From Streptomyces sp. NBC_01262 (lineage in GTDB: Bacteria > Actinomycetota > Actinomycetes > Streptomycetales > Streptomycetaceae), in assembly GCF_036226365.1 (NCBI RefSeq), contig NZ_CP108462.1, positions 2,170,001-2,234,000 of the forward strand: a stretch of 64,000 nucleotides of DNA, in the 5' to 3' direction. The translations under genes and the position numbers were made by a program. Position 1 is the stretch's first letter. Every line of letters begins with the position of its first letter. Shown piece after piece: positions 1-9,908 of this stretch. The notes below the pieces were generated by a model. It was given only the letters and a program-made list of their open reading frames with translations, did not search any database and was not told where the DNA came from.

Positions 1-57
1 ATTGGGACGGACGTCCTGTCCTCGGGGACTGTCCGGCGGCCTGGCAGACTTGGCCAG

Positions 58-762
58 GTGACCAGTACCAGCCCCTTCCAGCACGAGGCGACCGACCGGG
101 ACGCCGCCCCGCAGTTCGTCCTGCCCCTCGTCGTCCGCATCGAGCGCGCCGCGCCCCCGGCCCGCACCGACGCCCTGGAGACGGCGGCCCGGGCCGTCCT
201 CACCCTGCTCCACGACGAGCGCGCGACCGCGGAGGACGGCGAGTGGGCCCAGCCCGTACGCGACTGGCAGGACGCCCGCATCCGCAAGGTCGTCCGCCGC
301 GCCCGGGGCTCGGAGTGGCGGCGCGCCGCCGAACTGCCCGGCATCACGGTCACCGGCGCCGCCGCCGAGGTACGGGTCTTCCCGCCCGTCCCGCTGGACG
401 GCTGGCCCAAGGAGCTCGCCAAACTCCAGGTCTCCGGCACCGACCTCGACGACCCCGCGCCGCCGCCGGCCCCCGCCCCCGGACTCCCGGTCCTCTGGCT
501 CAGCCCCGACCTCGACATGTCCGCCGGCAAGGCCATGGCCCAGGCAGGCCACGGCGCCCAGCTCGCCTGGTGGGCCCTGTCCCCCGCCGACCGGGCCGCC
601 TGGGCCGCCACCGGCTTCGCCCTCGCCGTCCGCACCCCCGCCCTCTCCCGCTGGGCCGAACTCACCGCCTCCGGCCTCCCCGTCGTCCGTGACGCCGGCT
701 TCACCGAGATCGCCCCGGGCTCCTGCACCGTGGTCGCCGACCACCCGGCGCTGCGGGGCTGA
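58..762 (+). CDS. PTH2-family peptidyl-tRNA hydrolase
   Basis: 234 aa, GTG start. The C-terminal half (residues about 145-232) carries the PTH2 signature: a beta strand [13 protein letters not shown] followed by [16 protein letters not shown] (about 157-172), the Gly-Lys/Gln/His region that binds the peptidyl-tRNA ester in archaeal and eukaryotic Pth2. Enzymes of this family release peptides from prematurely dropped peptidyl-tRNA in the cytoplasm. The N-terminal half (20-130) also has PTH2-like strands ([21 protein letters not shown]) but no catalytic motif, so it may be a degenerate duplicate of the fold. It stands alone in front of the DUF692 gene. Activity is inferred from the family only. 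Confidence 0.75.
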   Translation: MTSTSPFQHEATDRDAAPQFVLPLVVRIERAAPPARTDALETAARAVLTLLHDERATAEDGEWAQPVRDWQDARIRKVVRRARGSEWRRAAELPGITVTGAAAEVRVFPPVPLDGWPKELAKLQVSGTDLDDPAPPPAPAPGLPVLWLSPDLDMSAGKAMAQAGHGAQLAWWALSPADRAAWAATGFALAVRTPALSRWAELTASGLPVVRDAGFTEIAPGSCTVVADHPALRG

Positions 763-851
763 CCCGAACCCGGCGGCCCCGAAGCTCAAATGAACCTCTG
801 AACCCCGCCCGCCCAGGGTTCAACCACCCCCGCCGGGGCCATCACCCCCGC

Positions 852-1718
852 ATGGACAACTCGCTCGGCACAGGAATCGGCTGGCGGCCCGAGATCGCCG
901 AGGCCATCGAGTCGATGCCCGGCATCGACTGGGTCGAGGTCGTCGCCGAGAACATCTGCCCCGGCCACCTCCCGGAGGGCCTGACCCGCCTCCTGGACCG
1001 CGGCATCACCGTCGTCCCGCACGGCGTCGCCCTCGGCCTCGGCGGCGCCGACCGCCCGGACCCGGCCCGGCTCGCCGCGCTCGCGGAACGCGCGACCGCG
1101 CTGGCCGCGCCCCTGGTCACCGAGCACATCGCCTTCGTACGCGCCGGCGGCCCGCTGACCGGCTCACCGCGCCTCGAAGCGGGCCATCTGCTCCCCGTGC
1201 CCCGCACGCGCGACGCGCTGGACGTGCTCTGCGAGAACGTGCGGATCGCCCAGGACGCCCTGCCCGTGCCGCTCGCGCTGGAGAACATCGCGGCGCTGCT
1301 CGCCTGGCCGCCCGGCTACGAGGAGCTGACCGAGGGCGCCTTCCTCGCCGAGCTCGTGGAGCGCACCGGCGTGCGCCTGCTCATCGATGTGGCGAATCTG
1401 CACACCAACCACGTCAACCGCGGCGAGGACCCGGTCACAGCCCTGGACGAACTGCCCCTGGAGGCCATCGCGTACGTCCATGTGGCGGGCGGCGTCGAGC
1501 GCGACGGGGTGTGGCACGACAGCCACGCCCACCCGGTGTCGCAGCCGGTGCTGGACGTCCTGGCCGAGCTCTGCGCGCGCGTGAGCCCGCCCGGCGTACT
1601 GCTGGAGCGGGACGAGGACTTCCCGGCGCCGGCCGCACTCGCCGCCGAACTGGCGGCGATACGCGGCGTACTGGCTGCGGCCCCCGCCACTGCCAAGGAG
1701 GCTCACCATGTCCGATGA
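852..1718 (+). CDS. DUF692 family multinuclear iron oxidative enzyme (MNIO)
   Basis: 288 aa with a TIM-barrel pattern typical of DUF692. Candidate metal ligands are visible in order: VPHGV (about 57), TEHIAF (about 95), LENIAALL (about 143), [12 protein letters not shown] (about 176-187), YVHVAGG (about 206), DSHAHPV (about 220) and LLERDEDF (about 250). Characterised MNIO enzymes (MbnB, TglH, ChrH and relatives) oxidatively modify cysteine or nearby residues of peptide substrates with an iron cluster. Its stop overlaps the start of the next gene by 11 bp, implying translational coupling with a partner protein. No precursor peptide is visible nearby, so substrate and pathway are unknown. Confidence 0.85.
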   Translation: MDNSLGTGIGWRPEIAEAIESMPGIDWVEVVAENICPGHLPEGLTRLLDRGITVVPHGVALGLGGADRPDPARLAALAERATALAAPLVTEHIAFVRAGGPLTGSPRLEAGHLLPVPRTRDALDVLCENVRIAQDALPVPLALENIAALLAWPPGYEELTEGAFLAELVERTGVRLLIDVANLHTNHVNRGEDPVTALDELPLEAIAYVHVAGGVERDGVWHDSHAHPVSQPVLDVLAELCARVSPPGVLLERDEDFPAPAALAAELAAIRGVLAAAPATAKEAHHVR

Positions 1719-2169
1719 CGCCCGCCAGCGGCTCGCGCTGGCCCAGACCTCGCTGCTGTCGGCCCTGGTCGCCGGAACCCCGGTGCCGGAGGGCTTCGAC
1801 CGCGCCCGGATCGCCGTACAGAGCCGCGCCCTGGCCGCCAAGCGCGCCGATGTCGTGGCGAAGGTCGCCCCGGAGCTGCCGGACATCCTCGGCGACGGCT
1901 ACCGGCCGGCCTTTCTCGCCTACGCCGCCCGCAACCCGATGCCCGCCTCCGGCTACCGCCGCGACGCGCTGTCGTTCGCGGAGCATGTGATCTCCGCCGG
2001 CATCGTCCCGGCCCCGGCCCTCCGCCGCCTGAAAGCCTGGTGGGAGGAGCGCCGCGGCCCGGTCCCGGCGCATGGCCCGCATGTGAAGAAAGACACCTCA
2101 CGCGTATTCATACGTATGGGTGGCGCGCTGCGTTCAATTGCGCCACAATTCTTTACGAACGTACGCTGA
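1708..2169 (+). CDS. MNIO partner protein, SCO6045-like C-terminal domain
   Basis: 153 aa. ATG 1708 follows AAGGAGG at about 1696-1702 inside the end of the DUF692 gene. Residues 5-110 are mostly helical, with a central [13 protein letters not shown] segment and [13 protein letters not shown] near 105-118, resembling the domain that accompanies DUF692 in Streptomyces. Such partners are thought to bind or present the substrate of the MNIO enzyme. The last 30 residues are encoded by clearly less GC-rich DNA and resemble read-through into an intergenic region, so the C-terminus may be unusual in this strain. The functional link rests on gene overlap and family co-occurrence. Confidence 0.6.
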   Translation: MSDDARQRLALAQTSLLSALVAGTPVPEGFDRARIAVQSRALAAKRADVVAKVAPELPDILGDGYRPAFLAYAARNPMPASGYRRDALSFAEHVISAGIVPAPALRRLKAWWEERRGPVPAHGPHVKKDTSRVFIRMGGALRSIAPQFFTNVR

Positions 2170-2361
2170 CCTGCGGTTTTGACGCAACAACCGGGGAAAC
2201 CGAACAACGTACCAACCAACGGCCCCCGGAATCCCGGGAATCGCGAATACGTGACGATTCCTCGCTTCGAACACAGCAAACGCACTAACGTGCGGTCGCA
2301 TCAGGAAAGGCCGAGTGCCTGGCCGCCCTCGACCAAGGGCCGCCTCGCACCAGGAGGCATG

Positions 2362-3105
2362 ATGCGAACCACCCGTTACGTCACCGGAACCAGCCTCGTC
2401 GTGGGGGCGCTGGGAGTGACCGTCGTTGCTTTGCTGTACCCGGTGATGTCCGCCGTCAACGGTGGTGTGCTCGGCGCGAGCAGCGTCAGTGCCCAGACCA
2501 CGGCCACGCAGTACGGCCCGTTGACCGACCTGGACCGCTCCTTCGTGGTGAAGGTGCGGCTGGCCGGCCTGTGGGAGTTCCCGGCCGGTCAGATGGCGCA
2601 GCAGAAGGGCACCACCCAGGCGGTCAAGACCGCGGGACAGCACCTGATCGACGGCCACACCAATCTGGACACCACCGCGCGGAAGATCGCCCCGCTGCTG
2701 GGGATCACCCTGCCCAACGAGCCGACCCCGCAGCAGCAGGGCTTCCTGGCCACGTTCTCGGCCGACACCGGTGCGACCTTCGACCAGGACTTCGCGAACA
2801 TCCTGCGGCTGCAGCACGGCAAGGTGTTCTCTGTGATCTCGCAGGTCAGAGCGACGACGCAGAACACGCTGGTGCGGCAGTTGGCCGATCAGGCCAACAC
2901 GACGGTTCTCGATCACATGACGGTTCTGGAGGAGACCGGCCTGGTCAACTTCAACCAGATAGCGATCGACACGACCGCGAGCCCGACGAACACGGCCGCG
3001 CAGGTGGCGCCGACGCCGAGCCCCGGCTCGCCGACCGTCATCGTCACCCCCTCCCCCACGTTCTCCCTCCCCCCAGCGGCTTCCTCCCCCGAGACGTCGC
3101 AGTGA
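2362..3105 (+). CDS. secreted or anchored DUF4142 protein
   Basis: 247 aa. The ATG at 2362 is preferred because AGGAGG at 2352-2357 lies 4 nt upstream; an adjacent ATG at 2359 is too close. Residues about 9-31 form a signal or membrane segment ([18 protein letters not shown]), followed by a ferritin-like helical DUF4142 domain (about 50-195; [20 protein letters not shown] and a histidine pattern [10 protein letters not shown]). The C-terminal 45 residues are Pro/Ser/Thr-rich. The biochemical role of DUF4142 is not established. Only 4 nt separate it from the DUF1996 gene, so the two are probably co-transcribed and act outside the membrane. Confidence 0.8.
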   Translation: MRTTRYVTGTSLVVGALGVTVVALLYPVMSAVNGGVLGASSVSAQTTATQYGPLTDLDRSFVVKVRLAGLWEFPAGQMAQQKGTTQAVKTAGQHLIDGHTNLDTTARKIAPLLGITLPNEPTPQQQGFLATFSADTGATFDQDFANILRLQHGKVFSVISQVRATTQNTLVRQLADQANTTVLDHMTVLEETGLVNFNQIAIDTTASPTNTAAQVAPTPSPGSPTVIVTPSPTFSLPPAASSPETSQ

Positions 3106-3109
3106 CGAA

Positions 3110-4336
3110 ATGAGCTCCTTAATGCCCCGACAACAGTTCAGTCGCCGCCGCCGGTTGAGTTCCAAGCACCTCGTCATGATCGCGGTGCTGGCCCTGGTGG
3201 GCTCCGGCGGCACCTTCGCCCTCGTCACCGGCACCGCCTCCGCCCACTGGCGGTCGGACTCCAGCGCGACCGCCACCGCGACGTCCTCGGCGGACGTGCT
3301 GGCCGGCCGGCGCAACGGCGGCAGGAACAAGGGCCGTAACGGCGGCAACAACAACGCCGGCGCCGGCGCCGGCGCCACGGCCAGTGCCAGCGCGAGCGCC
3401 GGCGCAGGCGGCGGCGCGGACACCGGAAACGGTGCCCCCACCCGGGTGGCCGGTCCCGCCGCTGAGGACTTCGTCGACATCACCAAGGTCTCGGCGAACG
3501 TCCAGGGGAAGCCCGCCAACCAGGGCAACGCCGCCACCGGCACCTTCACCTCCAACTGCGGTACCAACGCGGAGGGCCAGCACAACTCCGACAACGTCAT
3601 CGTGGCCCCCGGCGTTGTCAACGGCGCCCACCACATCCACGACTACGTCGGCAACAAGGACGTCAGCGGCGCCTCCACCAACGAGTCGCTCGCCGCGGAG
3701 GGCACCTCCTGCAGCAACGGCGACCAGTCGGCGTACTACTGGCCCGTTCTTCGCGACCTGACGAAGGTCGGCGCCGACGCCGACCTCGCCCAGGGCGGCG
3801 GCGGTGAGGGCAACGTCGGCGCGATCCTCGTCGCCGACAGCGCCAGCATCGTCTACAAGGGCAGCCCCGCCTCCAAGGTCGTGGCCATGCCGCGCTTCCT
3901 GCGGATCATCACCGGTGACGCCAAGACGCTCACGAACGGCCTCGGCAACGCCAACGCCCACTGGAGCTGCACCGGCTTCGAGGACAAGGTCCAGCTCACC
4001 GAGCAGTACCCCATCTGCCCGCAGGGCAGCAAGGTCGTACGGTCCTTCTCCTTCCAGAACTGCTGGGACGGCGCCAACACCGACAGTGCCAACCACCGCA
4101 CCCACGTCGCCTTCGCCGACGCCGCCTCCGGTGTCTGCCCCAGCGGCTTCGTGGCCATCCCGACGCTGACGATGCGGCTGGTCTACACGGTGCCGAGCGG
4201 CCCGAACTACGCGGTCGACGGCTTCCAGTCGGAGCTGCACAAGGCGAGCACCGACCACGACGACTTCATCAACGTCATGAGCGAGCAGCTCATGAACCAG
4301 GCCGTGCAGTGCATCAACAGCGGCAAGAAGTGCTGA
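3110..4336 (+). CDS. secreted DUF1996 domain protein
   Basis: 408 aa. An arginine-rich N-terminus and a hydrophobic stretch (about 21-42) give a signal peptide, followed by a Gly/Asn/Ala low-complexity linker (about 60-110). The DUF1996 domain fills 120-395 and shows [44 protein letters not shown] and NCWDG...[11 protein letters not shown], with paired cysteines suggesting disulfides and His/Asp clusters suggesting metal or carbohydrate binding. The family occurs in secreted fungal and actinobacterial proteins, but no activity is established. It follows the DUF4142 gene by 4 nt and is closed by a strong hairpin terminator. Confidence 0.8.
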   Translation: MSSLMPRQQFSRRRRLSSKHLVMIAVLALVGSGGTFALVTGTASAHWRSDSSATATATSSADVLAGRRNGGRNKGRNGGNNNAGAGAGATASASASAGAGGGADTGNGAPTRVAGPAAEDFVDITKVSANVQGKPANQGNAATGTFTSNCGTNAEGQHNSDNVIVAPGVVNGAHHIHDYVGNKDVSGASTNESLAAEGTSCSNGDQSAYYWPVLRDLTKVGADADLAQGGGGEGNVGAILVADSASIVYKGSPASKVVAMPRFLRIITGDAKTLTNGLGNANAHWSCTGFEDKVQLTEQYPICPQGSKVVRSFSFQNCWDGANTDSANHRTHVAFADAASGVCPSGFVAIPTLTMRLVYTVPSGPNYAVDGFQSELHKASTDHDDFINVMSEQLMNQAVQCINSGKKC

Positions 4337-4360
4337 TCACCGACTGACGACCGTCGGCAA

Positions 4361-4395
4361 AGGGCGCCCCGCACAGACAACGTGCGGGGCGCCCT
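4361..4395 (+). terminator. hairpin terminator after DUF1996 gene
   Basis: A perfect 14-bp stem (AGGGCGCCCCGCAC and its complement) with a 7-nt loop, 25 bp after the DUF1996 stop. There is no U-tract, as is usual in Streptomyces. The convergent hemQ gene ends at 4478, so it may act on both strands. Confidence 0.8.
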
Positions 4396-4477
4396 CGCAT
4401 ATTCAGCCCGTCCGGCGATTGAGGACAAAGCGCAGCCGGCGGGCTGCGCAACCCGGCAATCGCTCACGGGCACCGCA

Positions 4478-5191
4478 CTACGCCAGCCCCGCCACCAGCT
4501 CCGCGACCGCCTTGCGGCGCCCCGTGTAGAACGGCACTTCCTCGCGTACGTGCATGCGTGCCTCCGAGGCACGCAGGTGCCGCATGAGGTCGACGATGCG
4601 GTAGAGCTCGTCCGCCTCGAAGGCGAGGATCCACTCGTAGTCGCCGAGGGAGAAGGAGGCGACGGTGTTGGCGCGGACGTCCGGGTAGCCGCGGGCCATC
4701 TTGCCGTGGTCGGCGAGCATGCGGCGGCGGTCCTCGTCGGGGAGGAGGTACCAGTCGTAGGAGCGGACGAAGGGGTAGACGGAGACGTAGTTGCGCGGGG
4801 TCTCGTCGGCGAGGAAGGCGGGGACGTGGCTCTTGTTGAACTCGGCGGGGCGGTGGAGTGCCATGTTGGACCAGACGGGCTCCAGGGCGCGGCCCAGCGC
4901 CGTGCGGCGGAAGAGGTTGTACGCGTCCTGGAGCTGGTCGGCGGTCTCGGCGTGCCACCAGATCATGAGGTCGGCGTCGGCGCGGAGCCCGGAGACGTCG
5001 TACGTGCCGCGGACGGTGACGTCCTTGGCGGCGAGCTGCTCGAAGAGCTCCTCGACCTCGTCGGCGTAGCCGGAGCGGTCCTCGGGGAGGAGGTCGCGCA
5101 GCCGGAAGACCGACCAGAGGGTGTAGCGGATGACCTCGTTGAGGTCCTTGGCCTTCTTGCCGGCGTTCGGGATCTTGGCGTCGTCACTCAT
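4478..5191 (-). CDS. hemQ: coproheme decarboxylase HemQ
   Basis: 237 aa, chlorite-dismutase-like fold. It decarboxylates coproheme III to haem b with peroxide, the last step of the coproporphyrin-dependent haem route of Gram-positive bacteria. The motif [12 protein letters not shown] (about 139-150) contains the expected catalytic tyrosine (Y139), and [10 protein letters not shown] (161-170) has the expected proximal haem histidine (H162). The chosen ATG at 5191 begins [11 protein letters not shown]; a longer frame upstream would overlap hemG. The gene starts 4 nt after the hemG stop, so the two are translated from one message. Chlorite dismutase activity is not expected for this clade. Confidence 0.93.
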   Translation of the reverse strand: MSDDAKIPNAGKKAKDLNEVIRYTLWSVFRLRDLLPEDRSGYADEVEELFEQLAAKDVTVRGTYDVSGLRADADLMIWWHAETADQLQDAYNLFRRTALGRALEPVWSNMALHRPAEFNKSHVPAFLADETPRNYVSVYPFVRSYDWYLLPDEDRRRMLADHGKMARGYPDVRANTVASFSLGDYEWILAFEADELYRIVDLMRHLRASEARMHVREEVPFYTGRRKAVAELVAGLA

Positions 5192-5195
5192 GGGG

Positions 5196-6632
5196 CTATT
5201 CTCGCAGGGCCCCCAGCAGCCGATCAGCCGCCTTCCGGGCACTGGCGACGCACGCGGGGATGCCGACGCCCTCGTAGACCGCCCCGCACACCGCGAGCCC
5301 CGGCAGCTTGCCGACCTGCTCGCGCACCCGGGCGACCCGGGCGAGATGACCGACGGGATACTGCGGCAGCCCGTTCTCCCAGCGGGTCACACGGGCGGCG
5401 ACGGGCGCGGCGGTCAGCCCGACGGCCTCGATGAGATCCTCCCGGGACAGCCGTACGAGGTCGGTGTCCTCCCAGGCCAGGTCGGCCTCGTCGCCGTGGC
5501 GCCCGATGGAGGTGCGCAGCACGAACGTGTCCGGGTCGGCCTCGCCGACCCATCCCCACTTGCCGCTGGAGAAGGTGGAGGCCTTGATCGTCCGCCCGTC
5601 CACCGGCGGCACCAGGAACCCGCTGCCCGGCGGCACCTTGGCCAGGTCACGGCTGCGGTACGCCATCGTCACCAGCGCCAGGCTCGCGTACTCCACGGCG
5701 GCCAGCTCCCCCGCCGCCACCGGGGACTCCCCGGCCAGCAGCCGCGCCGCCACGGGGGCCGGCACGGCCAGCACCACCGCGTCCGCCGTGAGCAGCCGCC
5801 CCGCGCCGTCGGGGCCGTCGACGACGACCTGCCAGCCGGCTTCCGTACGCCGCAGCTCCCGAACCGCCGTGTCCGTCTCGATGACCGTGCCCGCCTTGCG
5901 GCATGCCTGGGCCACCGCGACCGGCAGCCGCCCGACCCCGCCCCGGATCCCGGCGAACACCGATGCGCCGGCCTGCGCCTGCGGCGGCTTGGCGGCGGTC
6001 CTGCGCTGCAGGTCCCGTACGCCCTCGATCAGCGAGCGCCCGGAGCGGGCGATCTCGTAGAGCTGCGGCACGGCCGCCCGCATCGAGATCTCGTACGCGT
6101 TGCCCGCGTACACCCCGCCCAGCAGCGGGTCCACCAGCCGGTCCACGACCTCGCGGCCCATCCGCGCCGCCACGAAGGCGCCGACCGCGACGTCCTCCCC
6201 CGTCTTCGTCCTGGGCAGCACATGGTCCAGCGGCAGCCGCGCCAGCCCCGCCGCCGACAGCACCCCCGACGCCGCCAGGGTGCCCAGGTCGCCCGGCACA
6301 CCCATGAGGCTGCCGCCCGGCATCGCCCGCAGCCGCCCCCGCGTCCACAGCGAGGCCTTCGCCGTCTCCGGCGCCACGATGTCGTCGCCGAGCCCCACCG
6401 CCCGCGCCAGCGCCACCGCTTCCGGCCGCCGGGCCAGCATCGACTCGGCCCCCAGGTCGACCGGCACGCCCGCGATCTCGTCCGCGTACAGCTTGCCGCC
6501 GAGCCGGCCGGAGGCCTCCAGCACCGTCACCCGCGCCGCACCCCCCTCCCCCAGGAAGTACGCCGCCGCGAGTCCGGAGATCCCGCCGCCGATGACGATC
6601 ACATGGCCGCGCGGGGGTTGCGTTCCGTTCAT
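5196..6632 (-). CDS. hemG: coproporphyrinogen/protoporphyrinogen oxidase HemG (HemY/CgoX type)
   Basis: 478 aa FAD enzyme. The N-terminal Rossmann motif [20 protein letters not shown] (about 11-30), an acidic strand end ([12 protein letters not shown]) and the C-terminal FAD-binding segment [20 protein letters not shown] (about 445-464) are typical of the HemY family. In organisms with hemQ this enzyme oxidises coproporphyrinogen III to coproporphyrin III using oxygen. It is followed at 4 nt by hemQ. Upstream, the SDR gene ends at 6645, only 12 nt away, so SDR-hemG-hemQ form one leftward operon. The ferrochelatase gene of the route is not in the window. Confidence 0.93.
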   Translation of the reverse strand: MNGTQPPRGHVIVIGGGISGLAAAYFLGEGGAARVTVLEASGRLGGKLYADEIAGVPVDLGAESMLARRPEAVALARAVGLGDDIVAPETAKASLWTRGRLRAMPGGSLMGVPGDLGTLAASGVLSAAGLARLPLDHVLPRTKTGEDVAVGAFVAARMGREVVDRLVDPLLGGVYAGNAYEISMRAAVPQLYEIARSGRSLIEGVRDLQRRTAAKPPQAQAGASVFAGIRGGVGRLPVAVAQACRKAGTVIETDTAVRELRRTEAGWQVVVDGPDGAGRLLTADAVVLAVPAPVAARLLAGESPVAAGELAAVEYASLALVTMAYRSRDLAKVPPGSGFLVPPVDGRTIKASTFSSGKWGWVGEADPDTFVLRTSIGRHGDEADLAWEDTDLVRLSREDLIEAVGLTAAPVAARVTRWENGLPQYPVGHLARVARVREQVGKLPGLAVCGAVYEGVGIPACVASARKAADRLLGALRE

Positions 6633-6644
6633 GCCCCCACTGTC

Positions 6645-7589
6645 TCAGACGGCGCCGCGCACCCGCCGCACAAGGTCGGCGGCGGCCCCGGGCCACTCCT
6701 CGTGGTCGAAGGCGAAGCCGGCGTCCAGCAGGCGGCCGGGCACGACCCGGCGGCTCTTCAGCAGCAGTTCGGTGTCCGAGCGCAGCGCGAAGGCACCGAT
6801 TTCGGCCATCCACTTCGTCGCGGGCAGCCCGACGGGGACGCCCCACGCCGCCCGCAGCGCGCGCATGAAGGCCCGCTGCGGGAGCGGCCCGGGGGCGGCG
6901 AGGTTCACCGGGCCGGTGAGGTCCTCGCGTCCGGCCAGGAACTCCACGGCGCGGACGAAGTCGCGGTCGTGGATCCAGGAGACGTACTGCGCGCCGCCCG
7001 CGACGGGACCGCCGAGGCCGAGCCGGACCAGCCGCAGCAGCGTCTCGAACACGCCGCCGCGGTCGGGGCTCATGACCATCGCGGAGCGCAGGGCGACCTT
7101 CCGGGTGTGCGGGGTGGCAGCGAGGTCCTGGGCCCGCTCCCAGGACCGGGCGATGTCGATGCTGTACGCCCAGTAGCCGGGGACGCCGGGTTCGGCGCCG
7201 CCGAGGAGGCCGGTGGCCTCGTCGTTGGGGGCGTCGAAGCGGTGGGCGTAGATGGTGGCGGTGCTCATCTGCAGCCAGAGGCGGGGCGGCCGGGCCGCGG
7301 CGGCGATGGCCCGGCCGACGGCCTCGGTGGAGCGGACCCGCGAATCCATCATGGCCTGCAGGTTGGCCGGCGTGTAGCGGCAACTGACGCTTCGTCCGGC
7401 GAGGTTGATGACGAGGTCGCTGCCGTCGACGGCGGCCGTCCAGGGGCCGGGGGTCTCGCCGTCCCAGTGGACTTCGCGGTCTCGCGCCGGCCGTCTGGTC
7501 AGGATCACGACGTCATGGCCGGCGGCGCTCAGCGCGCGGTCAAGGACGGTTCCTACCTGCCCGGTTCCTCCGGGTATCACGATCTTCAT
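6645..7589 (-). CDS. TIGR01777 family SDR (epimerase-like, YfcH/SDR39U1 type)
   Basis: 314 aa. ATG 7589 begins MKIVIPGGTGQVG, a short-chain dehydrogenase dinucleotide-binding motif (residues 3-12), preceded by a purine-rich GAGGGGGGA. Other family marks are VINLAGRSV (about 59-67), the SRVRSTEAVGRAI segment, and a C-terminal DUF1731 region (about 240-310; LRAAWGVPVGLPATKWM). Members are predicted NAD(P)-dependent epimerases or reductases of unknown substrate. The gene sits first in an operon with hemG and hemQ, an arrangement recurrent in actinomycetes, but a haem-related role is only suggested by location. A perfect palindrome lies 40 bp upstream. Confidence 0.85.
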   Translation of the reverse strand: MKIVIPGGTGQVGTVLDRALSAAGHDVVILTRRPARDREVHWDGETPGPWTAAVDGSDLVINLAGRSVSCRYTPANLQAMMDSRVRSTEAVGRAIAAAARPPRLWLQMSTATIYAHRFDAPNDEATGLLGGAEPGVPGYWAYSIDIARSWERAQDLAATPHTRKVALRSAMVMSPDRGGVFETLLRLVRLGLGGPVAGGAQYVSWIHDRDFVRAVEFLAGREDLTGPVNLAAPGPLPQRAFMRALRAAWGVPVGLPATKWMAEIGAFALRSDTELLLKSRRVVPGRLLDAGFAFDHEEWPGAAADLVRRVRGAV

Positions 7590-7628
7590 GGGGTCCCCCC
7601 TCGTTCCGGGAAGGAGCCTAGCCAATAA

Positions 7629-7642
7629 TTGAACATGTTCAA
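7629..7642. promoter_or_regulatory. palindromic operator candidate TTGAACATGTTCAA
   Basis: A perfect 14-bp palindrome 40 bp upstream of the SDR-hemG-hemQ operon and 131 bp upstream of the divergent DUF4349 gene. On the minus strand TTGAAC within it and TAGGCT 16 nt further would make a plausible -35/-10 pair, so a regulator bound here would overlap the promoter. The regulator is unknown. Confidence 0.45.
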
Positions 7643-7773
7643 AACGGGGGCGTGGTACGGACGTGTCCGGACCGTAATCGCTTCGGAACCGCAGATCCGA
7701 AACCCGCCGCAGCGCTGTCACGTCGAACCCGCAACAGGCGACATCGCGCCATCTGCCCTTGGGGGGACACTCG

Positions 7774-8754
7774 ATGAACAGCCCGATCAGCACAGCCGGC
7801 CGCAGATCACTCGCGGGGCTCGCCGTCACCCTGCTCGCCGCGTCGCTCGCGGTCGCGGGGTGCGGCAGCGGGTCCAGCAATGACAGCGCCGCCAGTTCCG
7901 CCAGGGACGGCGCCGCCGCGGGCGACGCCAAGGCCCCGGAGGCCGCCAGTGGCAGCGGCAGCGGCACCAGCGGCAGTAACAGCGGCAGCAGCAAGACGAC
8001 GGACCTCGCGACCTCGTACATCGTGCGCACCGCGACGCTCACCGTCGAGGCGAAGAACGTCGGCGACGCGCTCGCCAAGGCCCGCGCCCTGACCACCGGC
8101 GCCGGGGGCTACGTGGGCGACGAGAGCACCTCGCTGGACGAGGAGGGCCTCGAACACTCGCGGGTCGAGCTCAAGGTGCCCGCGGACGGCTACGACCAGG
8201 TGCTGGGGGACCTGGCGGACCTCGGGAAGCTGACGGACCGGAAGGTCAACGCGCAGGATGTCACAAGCCAGGTGGTGGACGTCCAGAGCCGGGTCAAGTC
8301 CCAGCAGGTGAGCATCGCGCGGCTGCGGCTGCTGATGGGCAAGGCCACCAAGCTGAGCGACGTGGTGACGCTGGAGAGCGAACTCACCAGCCGGGAGTCC
8401 GACCTGGAGGCGCTGGAGGCGCAGCAGGCCTCGCTCAAGGAGCGGACGAGCATGGCGACCATCACCCTGGTGCTGACCGAGCCGACAGCGGTCGCGGCCC
8501 CCAAGAAGAAGGACGACGGCGTGTGGGCGTCGGTCGGCCACGCGCTGGGCGCCGGCTGGCACGCGTTCTACGCGACCTTCCGGGCGATCCTGATCGCCCT
8601 GGCCGCCGTCCTTCCGTTCGCCGCACTCGCGGCGGCCTGCTGGCTGGTGTGGCGTACGCTGCGCCGCCGCACCCCGGCGCCGCCCGCGCCGGAGCCGGTC
8701 GCCGTCCCGGCGGCGGTCGGGACCAGGACCGGGACGGGGACCGAGGAGGACTGA
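7774..8754 (+). CDS. DUF4349 lipoprotein
   Basis: 326 aa. ATG 7774 is preceded by GGGGGGA; an in-frame TTG at 7759 has no ribosome site. The signal peptide ends in the lipobox LAVAGC (Cys 30), then a Ser/Gly/Ala linker (31-75). The DUF4349 region follows (about 80-255; YIVRTATLTVEAKNVGDALAKA, RVELKVPADGYDQVL, a coiled-coil LESELTSRESDLEALEAQQA) and one membrane helix (about 268-292). It should be attached to the outer face of the membrane by lipid and by helix. No biochemical role is known for the family. It is monocistronic between the haem operon and convergent hemE. Confidence 0.85.
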   Translation: MNSPISTAGRRSLAGLAVTLLAASLAVAGCGSGSSNDSAASSARDGAAAGDAKAPEAASGSGSGTSGSNSGSSKTTDLATSYIVRTATLTVEAKNVGDALAKARALTTGAGGYVGDESTSLDEEGLEHSRVELKVPADGYDQVLGDLADLGKLTDRKVNAQDVTSQVVDVQSRVKSQQVSIARLRLLMGKATKLSDVVTLESELTSRESDLEALEAQQASLKERTSMATITLVLTEPTAVAAPKKKDDGVWASVGHALGAGWHAFYATFRAILIALAAVLPFAALAAACWLVWRTLRRRTPAPPAPEPVAVPAAVGTRTGTGTEED

Positions 8755-8769
8755 GAAGGACTCAGGCCC

Positions 8770-9819
8770 TCAGACCGCTGTCTCGGTGTGGACGAAGTCC
8801 ACAAGCCGGGTCAGCGCGTCCGGGTCGGTCGACGGATGCACGCCGTGCCCGAGGTTGAAGATGTGCCCGGGCACGGCCTCCGACGAGGCCGAGGCCAGCA
8901 CCTCGCGGGCCTTGGCCTCGACGGCGGCCGTCGGGGCGAACAGGACGGCCGGGTCGAGGTTGCCCTGCAGCGCCTTGCCGGGGCCGACCCGGCGCGCGGC
9001 CTCCTCCAGCGGCACCCGCCAGTCGACGCCGACGACATCGGCGCCGGCCTCGCCCATGAGGCCCAGCAGCTCGCCCGTGCCGACGCCGTAGTGGATGCGG
9101 GGCACCCCGTACCCCGCGACCGCGTCGAAGACCTTGACCGAGGCGGGCATCACATACCGCCGGTACTCCTGCGGGGCCAGCGCCCCGGCCCAGGAGTCGA
9201 AGAGCTGGACCGCGCTGGCGCCCGCCTCGATCTGGACCTTCAGGAAGCCGGTCGTGATGGCGGCGAGGCGGTCGATGAGGTCGGCCCACAGGTCGGGGTC
9301 GCCGTACATCATCGCCTTCGTACGCTCGTACGACCGCGACGGCCCGCCCTCGATCAGGTAGCTCGCGAGGGTGAAAGGCGCGCCGGCGAAGCCGATCAGC
9401 GGGGTCGCGCCCAGCTCGCCCGTGAGCATGCCGATCGCCTCGGTGACGTAACCGACGTCGTCCGGCTCCAGGTCGCGCAGCCGCGCCAGGTCGGCCCGGG
9501 TGCGGATGGGCTGGGCGACGACCGGGCCGACGCCGGGCTTGATGTCGATGTCGAGGCCGATGGCCTTGAGCGGCACCACGATGTCGCTGTAGTAGACGGC
9601 CGCGTCGACCTTGTGGCGGCGTACCGGCTGCAGCGTGATCTCGGTGACGAGTTCGGGCCGCATGCACGATTCGAGCATCGGGATGCCCTCGCGCACCTTG
9701 AGGTACTCGGGCAGCGAGCGGCCGGCCTGGCGCATGAACCACACCGGGGTGTGGGGCACGGACTCGCGTCGGCACGCGCGGATGAACGGGGAAGCAGCGG
9801 TCTGCTGGTGCGCACTCAC
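8770..9819 (-). CDS. hemE: uroporphyrinogen decarboxylase HemE
   Basis: 349 aa. It decarboxylates uroporphyrinogen III to coproporphyrinogen III in the cytoplasm. Signature segments are [16 protein letters not shown] (about 25-40, with the arginines that hold substrate carboxylates), [21 protein letters not shown] with the conserved Asp (about 78-98), [16 protein letters not shown] (about 142-157) and [13 protein letters not shown] near the C-terminus. GTG 9819 gives MSAHQQ; an alternative TTG lies at 9825. It supplies the substrate of HemG/HemQ encoded 2 kb to the left on the same strand, but the DUF4349 gene on the other strand separates them. Confidence 0.95.
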   Translation of the reverse strand: MSAHQQTAASPFIRACRRESVPHTPVWFMRQAGRSLPEYLKVREGIPMLESCMRPELVTEITLQPVRRHKVDAAVYYSDIVVPLKAIGLDIDIKPGVGPVVAQPIRTRADLARLRDLEPDDVGYVTEAIGMLTGELGATPLIGFAGAPFTLASYLIEGGPSRSYERTKAMMYGDPDLWADLIDRLAAITTGFLKVQIEAGASAVQLFDSWAGALAPQEYRRYVMPASVKVFDAVAGYGVPRIHYGVGTGELLGLMGEAGADVVGVDWRVPLEEAARRVGPGKALQGNLDPAVLFAPTAAVEAKAREVLASASSEAVPGHIFNLGHGVHPSTDPDALTRLVDFVHTETAV

Positions 9820-9908
9820 GCCCAAATCATGGCATGCGCCAACCGGGCGACCCGCCTACCCGGGTGTCGTGCACTACGCGGGGCCCCGCTGCGCCTAGTC
9901 TTCCGGGC

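Noticed and set aside
1508..1718. Alternative small frames overlapping the end of the DUF692 gene
   Set aside because: They lie in other frames of a well-supported gene; only the 1708 start has a ribosome site and a matching partner family.
2179..2361. Extending the DUF4142 protein upstream to 2179
   Set aside because: The added residues precede a clear AGGAGG and signal peptide and have no homologous character.
4478..5191. Chlorite dismutase
   Set aside because: Actinobacterial members next to hemG with the YPF...W-Y motif are HemQ coproheme decarboxylases; the similarity to chlorite dismutase is structural.
7629..7642. LexA (SOS) box
   Set aside because: The Streptomyces SOS box is GAAC-n4-GTTC; here only two bases separate the halves.
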